Below are positions 36,401 to 47,349 of a DNA stretch of 64,000 nucleotides, piece by piece; within the stretch, counting starts at the first letter, position 1; every line of letters begins with the position of its first letter. The notes beneath the pieces were generated by a model. It made no database searches. It worked only from the letters and a program-made list of their open reading frames with translations, and had not been told where the DNA came from. Source of the stretch: Macrotrachela quadricornifera (lineage: Eukaryota > Rotifera > Eurotatoria > Philodinida > Philodinidae); the NCBI GenBank assembly GCA_022393335.1, contig JAJEKB010021353.1, forward strand, positions 1,948,580 to 2,012,579, read 5' to 3'. The position numbers and the translations under genes are program-made.

Positions 36401-36888
36401 CAATTCCACATTTGAACGACAATTAGCTAAATTAACTGATCAACGTATTAATTATTGGGATATTCATTTAAAATCTATTGTGTTTGCATACAATACAAGT
36501 CAACATGCAACCACAAAATTTTCTCCATATCAAATACAATTTGACCGTTCTCCTATTTTACCACCAGATAAATCCCCAACACATTTTGAATTTTCAAAAG
36601 ACTTTATTCATCTACCATCAACAAGCAAAAAATAGTATTCGTCAAGGTCAACATATTTATAAACGGTATTATGATCGAAATCGTGGTGATATTCGATATT
36701 CTGTAGGGAACCATGTGCTTTATCGAATACCTAATAAACCAACAAAATTATCAGCACTTTATACTAATCCTATGATCATTGTTAAACAACACCATCCAAC
36801 TTATTGGATTCAGGATTTAACAGACCACAAAATCATACAAGCGCATGTCTCACAATTACGTACTTGCAATTCAAATTATGTATCCTAA
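33416..36888 (+). pseudogene. Pol pseudogene: protease, RT, RNase H, integrase
   Basis: Protease (33416-34132) has FDSGVAQSF and the ILGMDYM motif. RT (34341-34980) has YYTKLDLRVGYFQIPI and LKNSPPSFQRIM, but its active-site box reads YLDHVLIYS, with the second Asp replaced by His. A deletion of roughly 35 codons follows, with frame changes near 34765 and 34880. RNase H has LILATDASDY, IEKEALSI and IIQTDYCPL. After a TAA (35373-35375) the integrase follows, with an HHCC finger (HDASWAGH...CLKCQ) and D,D,E core (IGIDYSG, LSDQGTHF, NGAIERFNSTF). The C-terminal part shifts frame near 36617. Multiple lesions make pol non-functional. Confidence 0.93.
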
Positions 36889-37184
36889 CCCATAAATAAT
36901 TACTATTATTAAACTATATCTCTTGAGTCATCTCAAACAACGTCAAGTTATTCATATTATTCCATATCTGCAACACTCATTATTATTGTATTTACTGATT
37001 TATGTCCGTCATTCATTAACATTTATTTATATGTCGTGTATCTTAATATTTATTTTGCAACTTTCAATTATAATGTCTTATTTAAATTAATAATATACCT
37101 TCAATTTTTATCATTTATTTATCACTGCTATTATGAACATTATTCCAAAAATTTTAGCTCATCAATATTATGGAAACAGTTAAG
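36889..37184. other. AT-rich spacer after integrase
   Basis: Non-coding; nothing recognised. Confidence 0.5.
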
Positions 37185-38086
37185 AATGTCCTTTGCAATG
37201 TCCTCATGATGTTTCGTCCCTTAAAAAAATGTCCTTATCGAGAAATATTCTTTTCAGCTGAACGTTAGAAAATGGTTCTCCCCAGTAATGTCCTCTAAAA
37301 AAATGTCCTTCAAGATAATGTCCTTTTAGCAGGTTTTCTACCATATGATGAAAACACTAGTCGTTCTTCTAAATTCATCACAATTGTTCAATTTTTATCT
37401 TATTTCTCGCTTGCAACAAAAAAAAGAAAGTCCACGGAGTAAGTCATTAATTGTCATTTTTTTGTGAAATCAATCATAAAGTTCTTTCATTGACTGTTCA
37501 AGAATTCTGCATTTCGGTCGTTTTGTAATTATATCGAATAGTTATCTAAGTATACAGGGAGATATGAGTAGGATATCAGAAGAGATGATATCTTAGATAA
37601 AGAAATCTAGGTGAAAGACATAAAAAAGAGATTACATCTGAAGAGATATATCTAAATGAAAGAAGAACGAGATGTCATGATATGATATCTGTAAAAATAC
37701 ATCTAGGTGACAAAACTGTTCATCGAGGTTAAAAGGAAATAAGTAACGCATCAAGTAAAATGGATTAGAGAAAAATATCACAACATAACAAGACGAAGAT
37801 AAGGAATCATCCATGTGTACTCTCGATCCGATTTCAAATGCGCCCTGGTCGAAAATAACCTTTACATTCGTGTTGTTTTCTCTTTTAGCTGTTTATTTTC
37901 AGTTTAAGACGGAGTTAATCCTCTACAAAAATTAAAGGTCTTTGATATACTTAATTTCAGCGACAATCTATCTCTCAATGAACAAGTTACACATTGATAA
38001 AACTAAGGTCATAAAAAGAGACGTTCTTGATGCAAAGGACGATTTCAAAAGGACGTTTTGACTAAGGATATTTTTACAAGGACATT
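37185..38086. mobile_element. Insertion with AATGTCCTT inverted ends inside the LTR element
   Basis: AATGTCCTTT begins a cluster of ATGTCCTY repeats at 37185-37335. The inverse (AAGGACATT, AAAGGACG, AAGGACG) clusters at 38020-38086. Subterminal repeats in opposite orientation at both ends suggest a hAT- or MULE-like non-autonomous insertion of about 900 bp. A target duplication was not resolved. Confidence 0.55.
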
Positions 38087-39127
38087 GTTGCCGTAATTCA
38101 ATATTATACACGTGCACGTTTTCCAACTTTTGTTATATCCATTGGTGTGGGAAAAAAAAAATTCTTTTAATTAAAAATTATATTATCCATCAGGTGAAAA
38201 GATACTTACTGGTGATCCAACAAAGTTAATTAGTACAACAAGGTTGTTCAAAAATTTGGTTAATTCAAAATGTATATCTACAATTTTTGTTCTAATAACT
38301 ATCGTATATAAAGGATAATTTTATTTCATTTCAACTTTATATATTTATTATTGTTACAACATCTATTATGGTCATTTATTTATGGGCCATTATTCACAAT
38401 ATTATCTATTTATTTATTTATTTATTTATTTGGGTATTTTATATTATATAATATTTTGGCTATTTGTTTATTGTTTATCAACTAAATTATTCAACATTAT
38501 CTCAAACGTGTATGTAATGATTATGTAAAATTAAATTAGTTAACATTAGATATTATATTCAACTATCAAGATCTTGAAAAGTTTTTCTATGGATATCAAT
38601 TACAAATTTTTCAAATAACATCAATATTATTATATTTGCATTTCTATATATACTATTATTTGTTGTTATTGATTATTGTTGTCATTTATTGTGTTTATTT
38701 ACTGATACTATTTAGTAATATTATTTATTGTTATTATTTATTGTCATTATTTATGTTTAATATTTATGATTATTATTTATGATCATTTATTTATGGTGTT
38801 TAGGATTAGTGTTTATGAATATTCTTAATGATTACTTTTATGATTACTATTTATTATTATTATTTATTATTATTTGTTATTATTACTATTTATGGATATT
38901 CTTTATAATTATATTAATTCACAATTATTGTTTCCACGTTGATCGTCGTTATCTTTTCATTACGTGCAAATAATTGCTGTTATTGACTTTGTTGGGACAA
39001 TTGCTTTATATCTATTTTTTTCTTGGTATCGTATTTCCACATTTTTTATTTATTTATGGTTTCGTAGGTATATGTTATCTTTTATTGTCATAATTGTTTT
39101 TTTTTTGTTCTATTTGTCATAATTATT
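38087..39127. other. Low-complexity TTTATT-rich spacer before ORF3
   Basis: Long TTTATTTATTTATT and TTATTATTATT runs (38400-38435, 38640-38900). Open frames here are compositional. Confidence 0.7.
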
Positions 39128-40573
39128 ATGGAAATACATCTAAATATGTGTGATATTTTTTCATCTCAAAAAAGATCTACAAATAAAACTGCACGTAATC
39201 GTCGTTGTCGTGCTGTAAAACGAGAAAAAGAACAACTTTATCATTCTCTCTTTCCACCATATCATCCTATTCACCGCTATTCGGTTTTTTTCATTAACCG
39301 GCTTATTACATTAGATCAGATCAACTATTTAATTGATGCTGCAGCAGCAACTATGCATTTCGTATTTGATACTGAATCTGATGTTCATACGTTTGCACCT
39401 GCCCTCCTTCAAATGTTTTTCATGAATGATATTAAAAGTGAATCTCCAATGTTATTGGTAGAAATGAAATATCTTCCATTTACAACATCATCTCTCTATG
39501 TACCACATCAACAATTATTCGCTAATATATTTCGTCCTGATGTTCATCTTTATACGTGGGAACCTTTACTTGCTGAATTGTTTCCATTTCTTGAATATCA
39601 ATTATTCACTTTTCCTATTATGTCTTTCATTCACAATGCTCAAACCCGGTTTACTTCATGGTTCAATAATTGGGTATTTCTATCATCATCATCCAATATA
39701 GATGATTCATTAGAAGCACCACTTGATTCACTCATTTTACATGCTCCATCAATTGATCCAACACTTTTTTATCTCCACAATTGATGAATAATAAAAAAAT
39801 TACTTATTAATGAACTATGGAGTATTCAAGACGCTGTCGCCTACGTCTATGATAAGTATTTATCTAAGCAAGATACGTTACGTAAATGGTCAATTGATCT
39901 TGATACTCAACTACCTGATCGTAATACACATTATTCTTCTAATCACCATGCTCGCTTAATCGAATATGCAACTTATGATTGTTTATCATTAGCTGAAATG
40001 TTATTATTTATATCAACATCTAATATTTCAAGCACATCAACGTGTATCAAATATTCAAATGATGTAACACCAGGTGAGTATTTACTTATTTCTAATACAC
40101 CAGATACACCCTCTCTTTTCCAGGTAACTCTAACACCTGAATTGGGTGTTATTCATGATGATGCTATTAGTGATGGCATTGCTATTGATAATGGTCCTCA
40201 TGATGGTATTATGGTGATGTGTCATGAGTTAGATGATCATCCCATAATATCATTTACAATTCCAATGGCTGACGATCAATGTTTACCTTTTGACCCCCCA
40301 TTAAGTAAACGAAAATCGACACGCAAAAAATCTGAAGGTGCAATGAAACGACGAAACCAGAAATCCAGTTTACGTCATCGCCGAAGTAGGTATAAATTCG
40401 AAATTATACGTCCACTCAACATCACCATCACACAAGCCAAACGAATTCTACATTCTTATGCTGTTCCATTTCGTGATGTCAATCCCGTTCAATCAACAGT
40501 TTATATTGATTCGGCATCACAAGATCTTCAAGAGTATTTTGAACAACTCTTGCCGATGGACGTATTCTTGTAA
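39128..40573 (+). pseudogene. ORF3: DEDDy-type 3'-5' exonuclease-like, one in-frame TGA
   Basis: One frame from the ATG at 39128 to the stop at 40571-40573 (481 sense codons and one internal stop), broken only by TGA at 39782-39784. It has a basic N-terminus (KTARNRRCRAVKREKEQ), then an ExoI-like motif FVFDTESD (D81, E83). After the stop come LWSIQDAVAYVYDKYLSK and the ExoIII motif LIEYATYDCLSLAEML, with the Y-x3-D spacing of the DEDDy class (RNase D/WRN type). The expected second-motif Asp is not obvious; HNAQTRF lies at the likely place. The tail is basic (KRKSTRKKSEGAMKRR). DEDDy exonuclease ORF3s are known in several bdelloid LTR and Penelope-like elements; their role is unproven. Confidence 0.82.
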
Positions 40574-40575
40574 CC

Positions 40576-40591
40576 CGGGCGAGGGGGAAGG
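40576..40591 (+). promoter_or_regulatory. Polypurine tract
   Basis: GGGCGAGGGGGAAGG lies directly before the 3' LTR, where plus-strand priming occurs in LTR elements. Confidence 0.7.
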
Positions 40592-40800
40592 TGTCAGGAT
40601 CCGCCATCTATTATAAATAGTTTGGATCCTTCGTTATTTTTATTCATTTTCCTTTTCTTTATTTTCATTCATTTGTTATACACATATATGTGTTGTTTTT
40701 ATTTCTCTCTCCTCTCATATATGTTGTTTTTTTCTTTTTTTGTACAAGTTTAGGTTGTCTTTCATTTTTTCGTTGACAATAAAAGAAAAAGAATCTAACG
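40592..40800 (+). repeat. 3' LTR
   Basis: 209 bp, same start as the 5' LTR, ending CTAACG (A to G at the last base). It differs by an extra TATATGTGTTG/CTCTCTCCTCTCA segment and scattered substitutions, consistent with an old insertion. Confidence 0.9.
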
Positions 40801-41449
40801 CAGACCAGTAGGAAAATCTGCTTCTTTTTCTTTGTGAAAGATAAGAGAAAACAAACACACTGCTCCAATTTTTTGTGAGGATATATAAGCATGTATGTTA
40901 TAACTAGAAAATTCACATTACCAAAATTTGTTTCAGGGAGCCGCAATTTAGAATAAAGAATAGACAGTTTCAAAAACAATCATTCTGCTCATACTAAATA
41001 TAATCAAGATAGTGTGCAGACAGTCTGTTGTTGTCGAGCTAGATGTTTTTCATTCTCTACTTTATCATTAACCTAGAATTTACTGCTCTTTAGTTTACAA
41101 GAACAGACATTTTTCTTATAAAGACAATAATAAATGAATCTACAATCAGACTATGCAAGTAAACTAACACGTTTAGCAACATACATCATCCATTGACAAA
41201 AATATCATTTATAAAAAAAATAGTCATATCTTCTTGTGCAATCTTCTGATCAATCTGATTCTCAACTTTTAAACAAATATTCATCCTACGTAATCATCTA
41301 GAACAGATAGACCTTTTAAGTTCAACGTTCATGTTTGTTGACACTATCCTATAAGGCATTGATGAAAACACAAAAAAAGAAAACAAAATATATTAGGATA
41401 TATATGTTTTATTAAGAATAAATACAAATAAAACTACGAAAAATTAGGC

Positions 41450-41849
41450 NNNNNNNNNNNNNNNNNNNNNNNNNNNNNNNNNNNNNNNNNNNNNNNNNNN
41501 NNNNNNNNNNNNNNNNNNNNNNNNNNNNNNNNNNNNNNNNNNNNNNNNNNNNNNNNNNNNNNNNNNNNNNNNNNNNNNNNNNNNNNNNNNNNNNNNNNNN
41601 NNNNNNNNNNNNNNNNNNNNNNNNNNNNNNNNNNNNNNNNNNNNNNNNNNNNNNNNNNNNNNNNNNNNNNNNNNNNNNNNNNNNNNNNNNNNNNNNNNNN
41701 NNNNNNNNNNNNNNNNNNNNNNNNNNNNNNNNNNNNNNNNNNNNNNNNNNNNNNNNNNNNNNNNNNNNNNNNNNNNNNNNNNNNNNNNNNNNNNNNNNNN
41801 NNNNNNNNNNNNNNNNNNNNNNNNNNNNNNNNNNNNNNNNNNNNNNNNN
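41450..41849. other. Assembly gap of 400 N at a palindrome centre
   Basis: Both flanks end in GCCTAATTTTTCGTAGTTTT and its exact inverse. The length equals that of the other gap in the window, so it is a placeholder. Confidence 0.95.
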
Positions 41850-42203
41850 GCCTAATTTTTCGTAGTTTTATTTGTATTTATTCTTAATAAAACATAGACA
41901 TCCTAATATATTGTTTTTCTTTTTTTTTTGTTTTCATCAATGCCTTATAGGATAGTGTCAACAAGCATGAACATTGAACTTAAAAGGTCTATCTGTTCTA
42001 GATGATTACGTAGGATGAATATTTGTTTAAAAGTTGAGAATTAGATTGATCAGAAGGTTGCGCAAGAAGATATGACTGTTTTTTTTATAAATGATAGTTT
42101 TGTCAATGGATGATGTATATTGCTAAACGTGTTAGTTTACTTACATAGTCTGATAGTAGATTCATTTATTATTGTCTTTATAAGAAAAATGGTTGTTCTT
42201 GTA

Positions 42204-43714
42204 CAAAGTCAAATATATAAAATTTTTCTTCTTGTTCCCTCGACTGGAAGGAGGGTCATATGAAAAAAAATAGTTTGTGTGTGTGTGTGTGTGTGTATGT
42301 TTGTGTCAGGGTCAAAAGAACATCGAGGTCAAAAAAACATAGTCTTAAAAAAGCTTTAAAGGTTAACTAAAAATAAACGTTTGACCAAAAGTTTTTGGGC
42401 CAGGTATGATACTTGATCAACAGCAGTGTTTATTGTTGTGGTATCAGCATTGTTCAATTGATGTTAGGAATTGGTGAGGTTTAGTATTTTTCTTCAAAAA
42501 AATGTGTCTCTTCACGAAATGATGGTTTCACCATGGTGTGCGGTGAACAGCATTACTCATTGTTGTGGTATCTGGATTTATCAATGTGATGTAAGGAATT
42601 GGTGAGGTTTGATGGTTTTTATCAAAAATAGGTGTTTCTTCACGAAATGATGATTTCACCATGGTGTGTGATAAACAGCATTACTCATTGTTGTGGTATC
42701 TGGATTTATCAATGTGATGTTAGGAATTGGTGAGGTTTGGTATTTTTCATCAAAAATAGGTGTTTTTTCACAAAATGATGATTTCACGATTGTGGTTGAT
42801 CGACAGGATTTGTTGTTGTTGTTAAGTAATCCAAATTGTTCAATGAGTGTTTATCGCAGTACTGAGTTCCCTCGAAGGATTTATGATTTAACCCTTTGAG
42901 GACGGTTGACATCATATGTCGCCACTTTTTTTTAGTATAGAAAAACTGTTTTGTTCATATTAAACTGTTAGATCGTCAAGTATACATAGGTTATATAGTT
43001 GACGTCATCTATCATCTCAAATTTGTTACACTATTGTTCTAACTTTGTTGTTTGCTCAGGATATGATGAACATTCTATTAAAATAATTGATCTCGATCGG
43101 TGAAGTTTATCATCGAAGAATGCTCTTACGTTTTGTGCTCGACTGAAGGGCGGGTTATATGAAAAAGATTAAATGCGTTCGAGTGTTTGCTTGCATAAAG
43201 TCAAAGAAACATCCATAACTTCGAAAATTGTTTTTTGCTCGAAACGATCTTGTGTGCTTGAAACAAATGGTAGCACGAGCCGAGATACATGAAGCGGGAG
43301 AGACATCTTTTAAAATTCCAAAATGCTTTGCTTTACTGAAACAGCCAGCATGTGAAATATAAGTGACATTTTACACATATGTCTTCGGTACTGCTATGAA
43401 AATGATAAAAGAGAGAACGACGCACTACGAAATTTTACCCGCATTATACGCATTGCCGAGTAGTCGGTAGTGGCGGACCGTAGGGCCGCTAACGACTGAC
43501 TGTTAACTATCCCTTATGCGCCACTTTAGAAAATTAAAAAAGAAATTTGAAAGTCCGGTCTTTTTACAAAATGGTCGTTTATGACAGTATTATTAAGTTT
43601 TTTTTATATACAGGTGTTTGTTCAGCGATAGATCTCAAAGCAGAATTCAAGAAGTAACACATGATGATTAGATAGGGTTCAGTCGAGGGTCAAGCGAGTT
43701 ACTGCGACGAGCGT
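42204..43714. mobile_element. 1.5-kb insertion in the right palindrome arm
   Basis: The left palindrome arm is continuous at this point. The flanking 8-mers TTCTTGTA (42196-42203) and TACTTGTA (43715-43722) match 7 of 8. No inverted ends were found. The interior has two related blocks (CTCGACTGGAAGGAGGGTCA near 42240 and CTCGACTGAAGGGCGGGTTA near 43140), a GT microsatellite (42277-42296), a 127-bp tandem repeat, and a TTAACCCTTTGAGGACGG motif at 42890 that resembles a piggyBac end. No coding frame is supported. Confidence 0.6.
42421..42810. repeat. 127/128-bp tandem repeat, three copies
   Basis: Copies begin at GTATCAGCATTG (42441), GTATCTGGATTT (42568) and GTATCTGGATTT (42696). Each contains AGGAATTGGTGAGGTTT and CACGAAATGATG. 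The open frame 42693-42899 is repeat-derived. Confidence 0.88.
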
Positions 43715-44010
43715 TACTTGTAAACTAAAGAGCAGTAAGTTCTATGATAATGATAAACCGAAGAATGAAAAACATCTAGCTCGACAACAACAGACTGTCT
43801 GCACACTATCTTGATTATATTTAGTATGAACAGAATGATTGTTTTTGAAACTGTCTATTCTTTATTCTAAATTGCGGCTCCCTGAAACAAATTTTGGTAA
43901 TGTGAATTTTCTAGTTATAACATACATACTTATATATCCTCACAAAAATTGAAGCAGTGTGCTTGTCCTAACGTCTCACTAATTATGGCTTCAGAAGAAG
44001 ATTGCATGGT

Positions 44011-44040
44011 TTAACCCATTCAACCCGATTCAGTTTTCTC
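44011..44040 (+). mobile_element. piggyBac-type left end at TTAA
   Basis: TTAA (44011-44014) is followed by CCCATTCAACCCGATTC, a CCC-type end as in piggyBac. The sequence before it matches 30863-30920 (minus), where GCATGGTTTAA continues into unrelated DNA, giving an empty site. The matching right end was not found downstream. Confidence 0.65.
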
Positions 44041-44333
44041 CAAAAATTTTTTCAAAATGATCAGTTTCGTGGACATTTAACTTTTAATAAATACACTTAA
44101 TAACCTTTTTGTTTTCACCTATCAGTTATTTATCGTTCTCTTCTTTATATCAATACACAATGAGTCATTTTATTCTGCCGAGCTGAATAATCGCTCGGAT
44201 TACTTTTTCGTTCTTTCCCATATTACGCAAAGTATGTACTAGAAAAGGAAGGAAGTTTCCAGCTTTTTCTCTCTTATTCTTGCCTGTGTATGGTTTTGTA
44301 TATTAATACGACCAGAGTTTTAGAACAATTCAC

Positions 44334-45462
44334 ATGTCGTTTGAAGAAATGGACAGAGAAGATAGTGCTAACTCACTCGATGAAGTGGATTCTCTGGATG
44401 ACGATTTTGATGCAATGTGCTTCGAATCTGACGATTCTAATGAAGAAGGTACTGGTGATGGCATGGATTCACATACTTGGAATGAAATCGAATCCGAATC
44501 CGATGTAGAATTCATGGAGAATTATGGACTTGTCGAAGAAGTAACTTCTGTTTCAGGCGATAATACAATTAATCCTATTGATTGTTATCGACATTTTATA
44601 ACGGACGAAATTATTGACCTCATAGTTCATGAAACTAATCGATACGCGCAGCAATACTTGCAAAACCATGAGATTAGTAAATGATCAATACTTCATCGAT
44701 GGAAAGAAACCACTAATGAAGAAATGCTGAAATTCTTTGGGATCATTATGGAAATAGGGTTGGTACAAATGCCAAAACTAAAGTACTATTGGAGCAGTAG
44801 TCAATTATACGGTTCAGACTTCATTCGAAATGCTATGCCGAGGGAGAGATTCGAATTACTACTAAAATTTTGGCATTTTTCGAACAATGATAATGAAAAT
44901 GCGAATCAAGATAGGCTTTCCAAATTGACACCACTCTTGAATTTATTGAGAGCAAGATTTTCGTCAGTATATGTACCTGGTTCGATTGTGACTATCGACG
45001 AAAAATGTATACACCTGGAATTTTTTGATTTATACTGGTCAACAAGATCCTATGGCAGGTCTTGGACATGCCCAAACAGTCGTGATGAACCTATTGGATG
45101 GTCTTGAAGGATATTATCGAACCGTGGTAGCCGATAACTTCTTTACCAGTATTTCTCTTGAAAAATGTTTGTTAGAAAATGATACATATCTTATTGGAAC
45201 ACTGAGAAGTAATCGTGCGGGATCAGGCAGCGAAGTTGTTCAACAAAGTCTTAGACGTGGCGAAGTTTTCGGACTGCAGAATGAAGACGACATAAAACTG
45301 ATCATGTGGAAAGACAAAAAGGATGCCTTGATGGTTTCCACAAGACCATCACATTCAGCAACTGTGGTGGATACTGGAAATACCAATAGTAAAAATGAAC
45401 GCATCATGAAGCCGCAAGTTGTACTCGATTACAATGAAGGAAGATTAGGTAGTGATTGATTC
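44334..45462 (+). pseudogene. piggyBac-like transposase pseudogene
   Basis: The ATG at 44334 starts an acidic N-terminus (DEVDSLDDDFDAM) and then the PGBD core (IIDLIVHETNRYAQQ; MLKFFGIIMEIGLVQMPKLKYYWS; FELLLKFWHFSNN). A TGA at 44682-44684 interrupts it in frame. The first catalytic region is VTIDEKC. Shortly after, the frame changes and roughly 40 residues appear deleted, resuming with HAQTVVMNLLDGL and the second-Asp motif VVADNFFTSISLEKCLL. It ends at YNEGRLGSD* where the third Asp region should continue, so the C-terminal Cys-rich domain is missing. Three classes of lesion make it inactive. ATG and TTAA end lie 320 bp apart. Confidence 0.88.
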
Positions 45463-46439
45463 ATATAGATAATATTATTGTGAAACTTGCTTATAAGAAA
45501 GAAGACGAGTTTTTCATTTTTTTCAGTTTCCTAATACAGTAGAGAGTACTTAAATCCGTGTTATTTTAAATATTTTGTACTGAAGAATATATGGGTTATC
45601 ATCATTTTAAATAAGATAATGAAATATTTTCTACCTACTATTCATTTCTAGCAAAATCAGTCTCTATATATTAAGTTTTCCCCTTAATTGATGCTCTCAT
45701 GATGTGTATTTTTGAGCTAATTATATTATCTACTAATTTTCATCTTAACTACGTGAGAGAAATTACTTTTATAATATGTAAGTGAATTTTTCAATTCATT
45801 AAAGACATCATCAGAAAAACAACATTGAACTATGAACAAAGTAAGTATTTCGCACGTTTCAATCCCTATAAGCAATCAATTAATAGAAGATACAATATTA
45901 TAGCGATCCCCTTCATGAGTTTTTTTACATACGTGAAAACGTTGAAAAATCATCGATGCTATGCGTGAAAGACATATAAAAATATCTTCTTGGATTTTGG
46001 GAGCATCAGGCGCAAACTTAAAGCAAAATATTAATCAAAATTTCAATCGTTTGTAAGGTTAAAAATATCTTCAAATGTGATCGTTAACACGCTGAAGTTT
46101 GCAGATCAAAATTAGTTAAAAAATATTTAAAACCAAAACATATAAAGAAAAAGAAGCGAGAAAAGTTTCGCCTGTTAAAATGTCTAGAACTCTACAAACT
46201 ACGGCATGTTCACGGCACTACTTTAACTAGAATTTTCGACATTTACACGCCAAAAGATTCTATTTAGTAAAATTCTAACCGTGCTCACACTTCAAACAGC
46301 AAATTTGAAGGCGTTTACACGACCAGTTTTTTCCACACACGTGTAAACGCTTGAAAAGTGATTTTCGTAGGCGTTTAAACGCGTGTTTGAGAAATTTTGT
46401 CTGCCTGGGAAGGGCTAAAGAATACTCCCAGAATATATA
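45463..46439. other. Intergenic, no gene seen
   Basis: AT-rich. 46200-46400 has ACGTGTAAACGC / GCGTTTAAACGCG motifs ending in TTTTGTCTGCCTGGGAAG, similar to the stretch at 11305-11520. Confidence 0.45.
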
Positions 46440-47165
46440 GATAATGTTAGATCAGACTGGATCGTATTGAATCCTGCGATTCCTTCTGGATCCTAATATT
46501 CACCAGACATCGCTTTTCCCCCCTTGATTAAAAACTGTCTGATGCATTTTACTCTGACAGATCCAGGTGGATCCTGTTGCATCGTATGGGTCCTGACGGT
46601 GTCTGATGAATTCTAGGATCCACAAGGAACCGCTTTTGCTTCTTTGAAGTTGACCCGATCAACAGTAGGTTTTGCACTGAAAATAATGGAGAAAATGCCT
46701 GCTGAAATCTGACTGGTTTAGGCGAAAGAGCTTCTAAATGATCAGATTTTAGTTAGCATTCTCTCTACTACTTTCACAGTGAAACAAGATATTGATTAGG
46801 TGAACTTGTTGTTTTCAAAGATGTCTTTGCACATAGTCCAAATAACATAATATTTTGTCCTCTCAATGGTGAGAAAAGCCTTCTTGGAAACAAGAGCCAT
46901 CTCTAAGTGAGATTCTCAAGTATGTAAAATTCAAGAAACCATCTTGCAAATCGAATTTCTGGATCTCGAAAATCTTTGATCAAATATTATAAGATACTGT
47001 TATTTTCGAGAGATAGTCTGTTCCTAATAAAATTCTGAATTCATTAAGGTTAACGTAGAAATCATGAATAACTACCATAGGTATTGTGAGTATAAGTAAT
47101 TTAACTTTAACTTGGATCCTGATGGATCGCAGGATCAGCTAGGATCCGCTTTTTCCTCCTTGTCT
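46440..47165 (-). repeat. Three right-end copies of the GGATCC hAT-like family
   Basis: Ends at about 46523 (CATCGCTTTTCCCCCCTTG), 46645 (AACCGCTTTTGCTTCTTTG) and 47160 (ATCCGCTTTTTCCTCCTTG) are inverse forms of CAAGGGGGAAAAAGCGG. Each is preceded by 10-bp GATCCTGNTG-type repeats. Matching left ends were not found nearby, so these are truncated or rearranged copies. Confidence 0.6.
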
Positions 47166-47349
47166 TGTATAGCATGAATTTTAGATAAACCTCTTTTTTT
47201 ATGAAAACAGATAATCTTTATTAATTTCTGAGTTCATATCTGGAAAGAGCATATTATAATGTCTACGGTTAGACTAATAGATCAATTAAAGTTAACAATA
47301 ATAAGATTAAAATAGAATGAGTGCAATAGTGTATATTGTATGTGATAGT

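Larger units (their letters stand above)
31905..40800 (+). mobile_element. Ty3/gypsy-type LTR retrotransposon with exonuclease-like ORF3, decayed
   Basis: Two LTRs starting TGTCAGGATCCGCCATC enclose gag, protease, RT, RNase H, integrase and a third ORF. A 5-bp duplication, CAGAC, flanks it (31900-31904, 40801-40805). The order protease-RT-RNase H-integrase identifies Ty3/gypsy. The total of 8.9 kb is inflated by AT-rich and inserted sequence between integrase and ORF3. All coding regions are damaged, so it is immobile on its own. Additional ORF3s of this kind are known from bdelloid LTR retrotransposons. Confidence 0.93.
40851..43966. repeat. Large palindrome with central gap and an insertion in one arm
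   Basis: The left arm 40851-41449 (599 bp) is inverted at 41850-42203 plus 43723-43966. The arms share GCACACTATCTTGATTATAT, CTGTTGTTGTCGAGCTAGAT-type and CGTAGTTTTATTTGTATTTA blocks at high identity. The centre is a 400-N gap. The right arm is split by a 1.5-kb insertion (42204-43714). The LTR retrotransposon ends 46 bp before the left arm. Confidence 0.85.

Noticed and set aside
42693..42899. 68-codon frame
   Set aside because: It starts in the third unit of the 127-bp tandem repeat and has no homologous frame in the other units.
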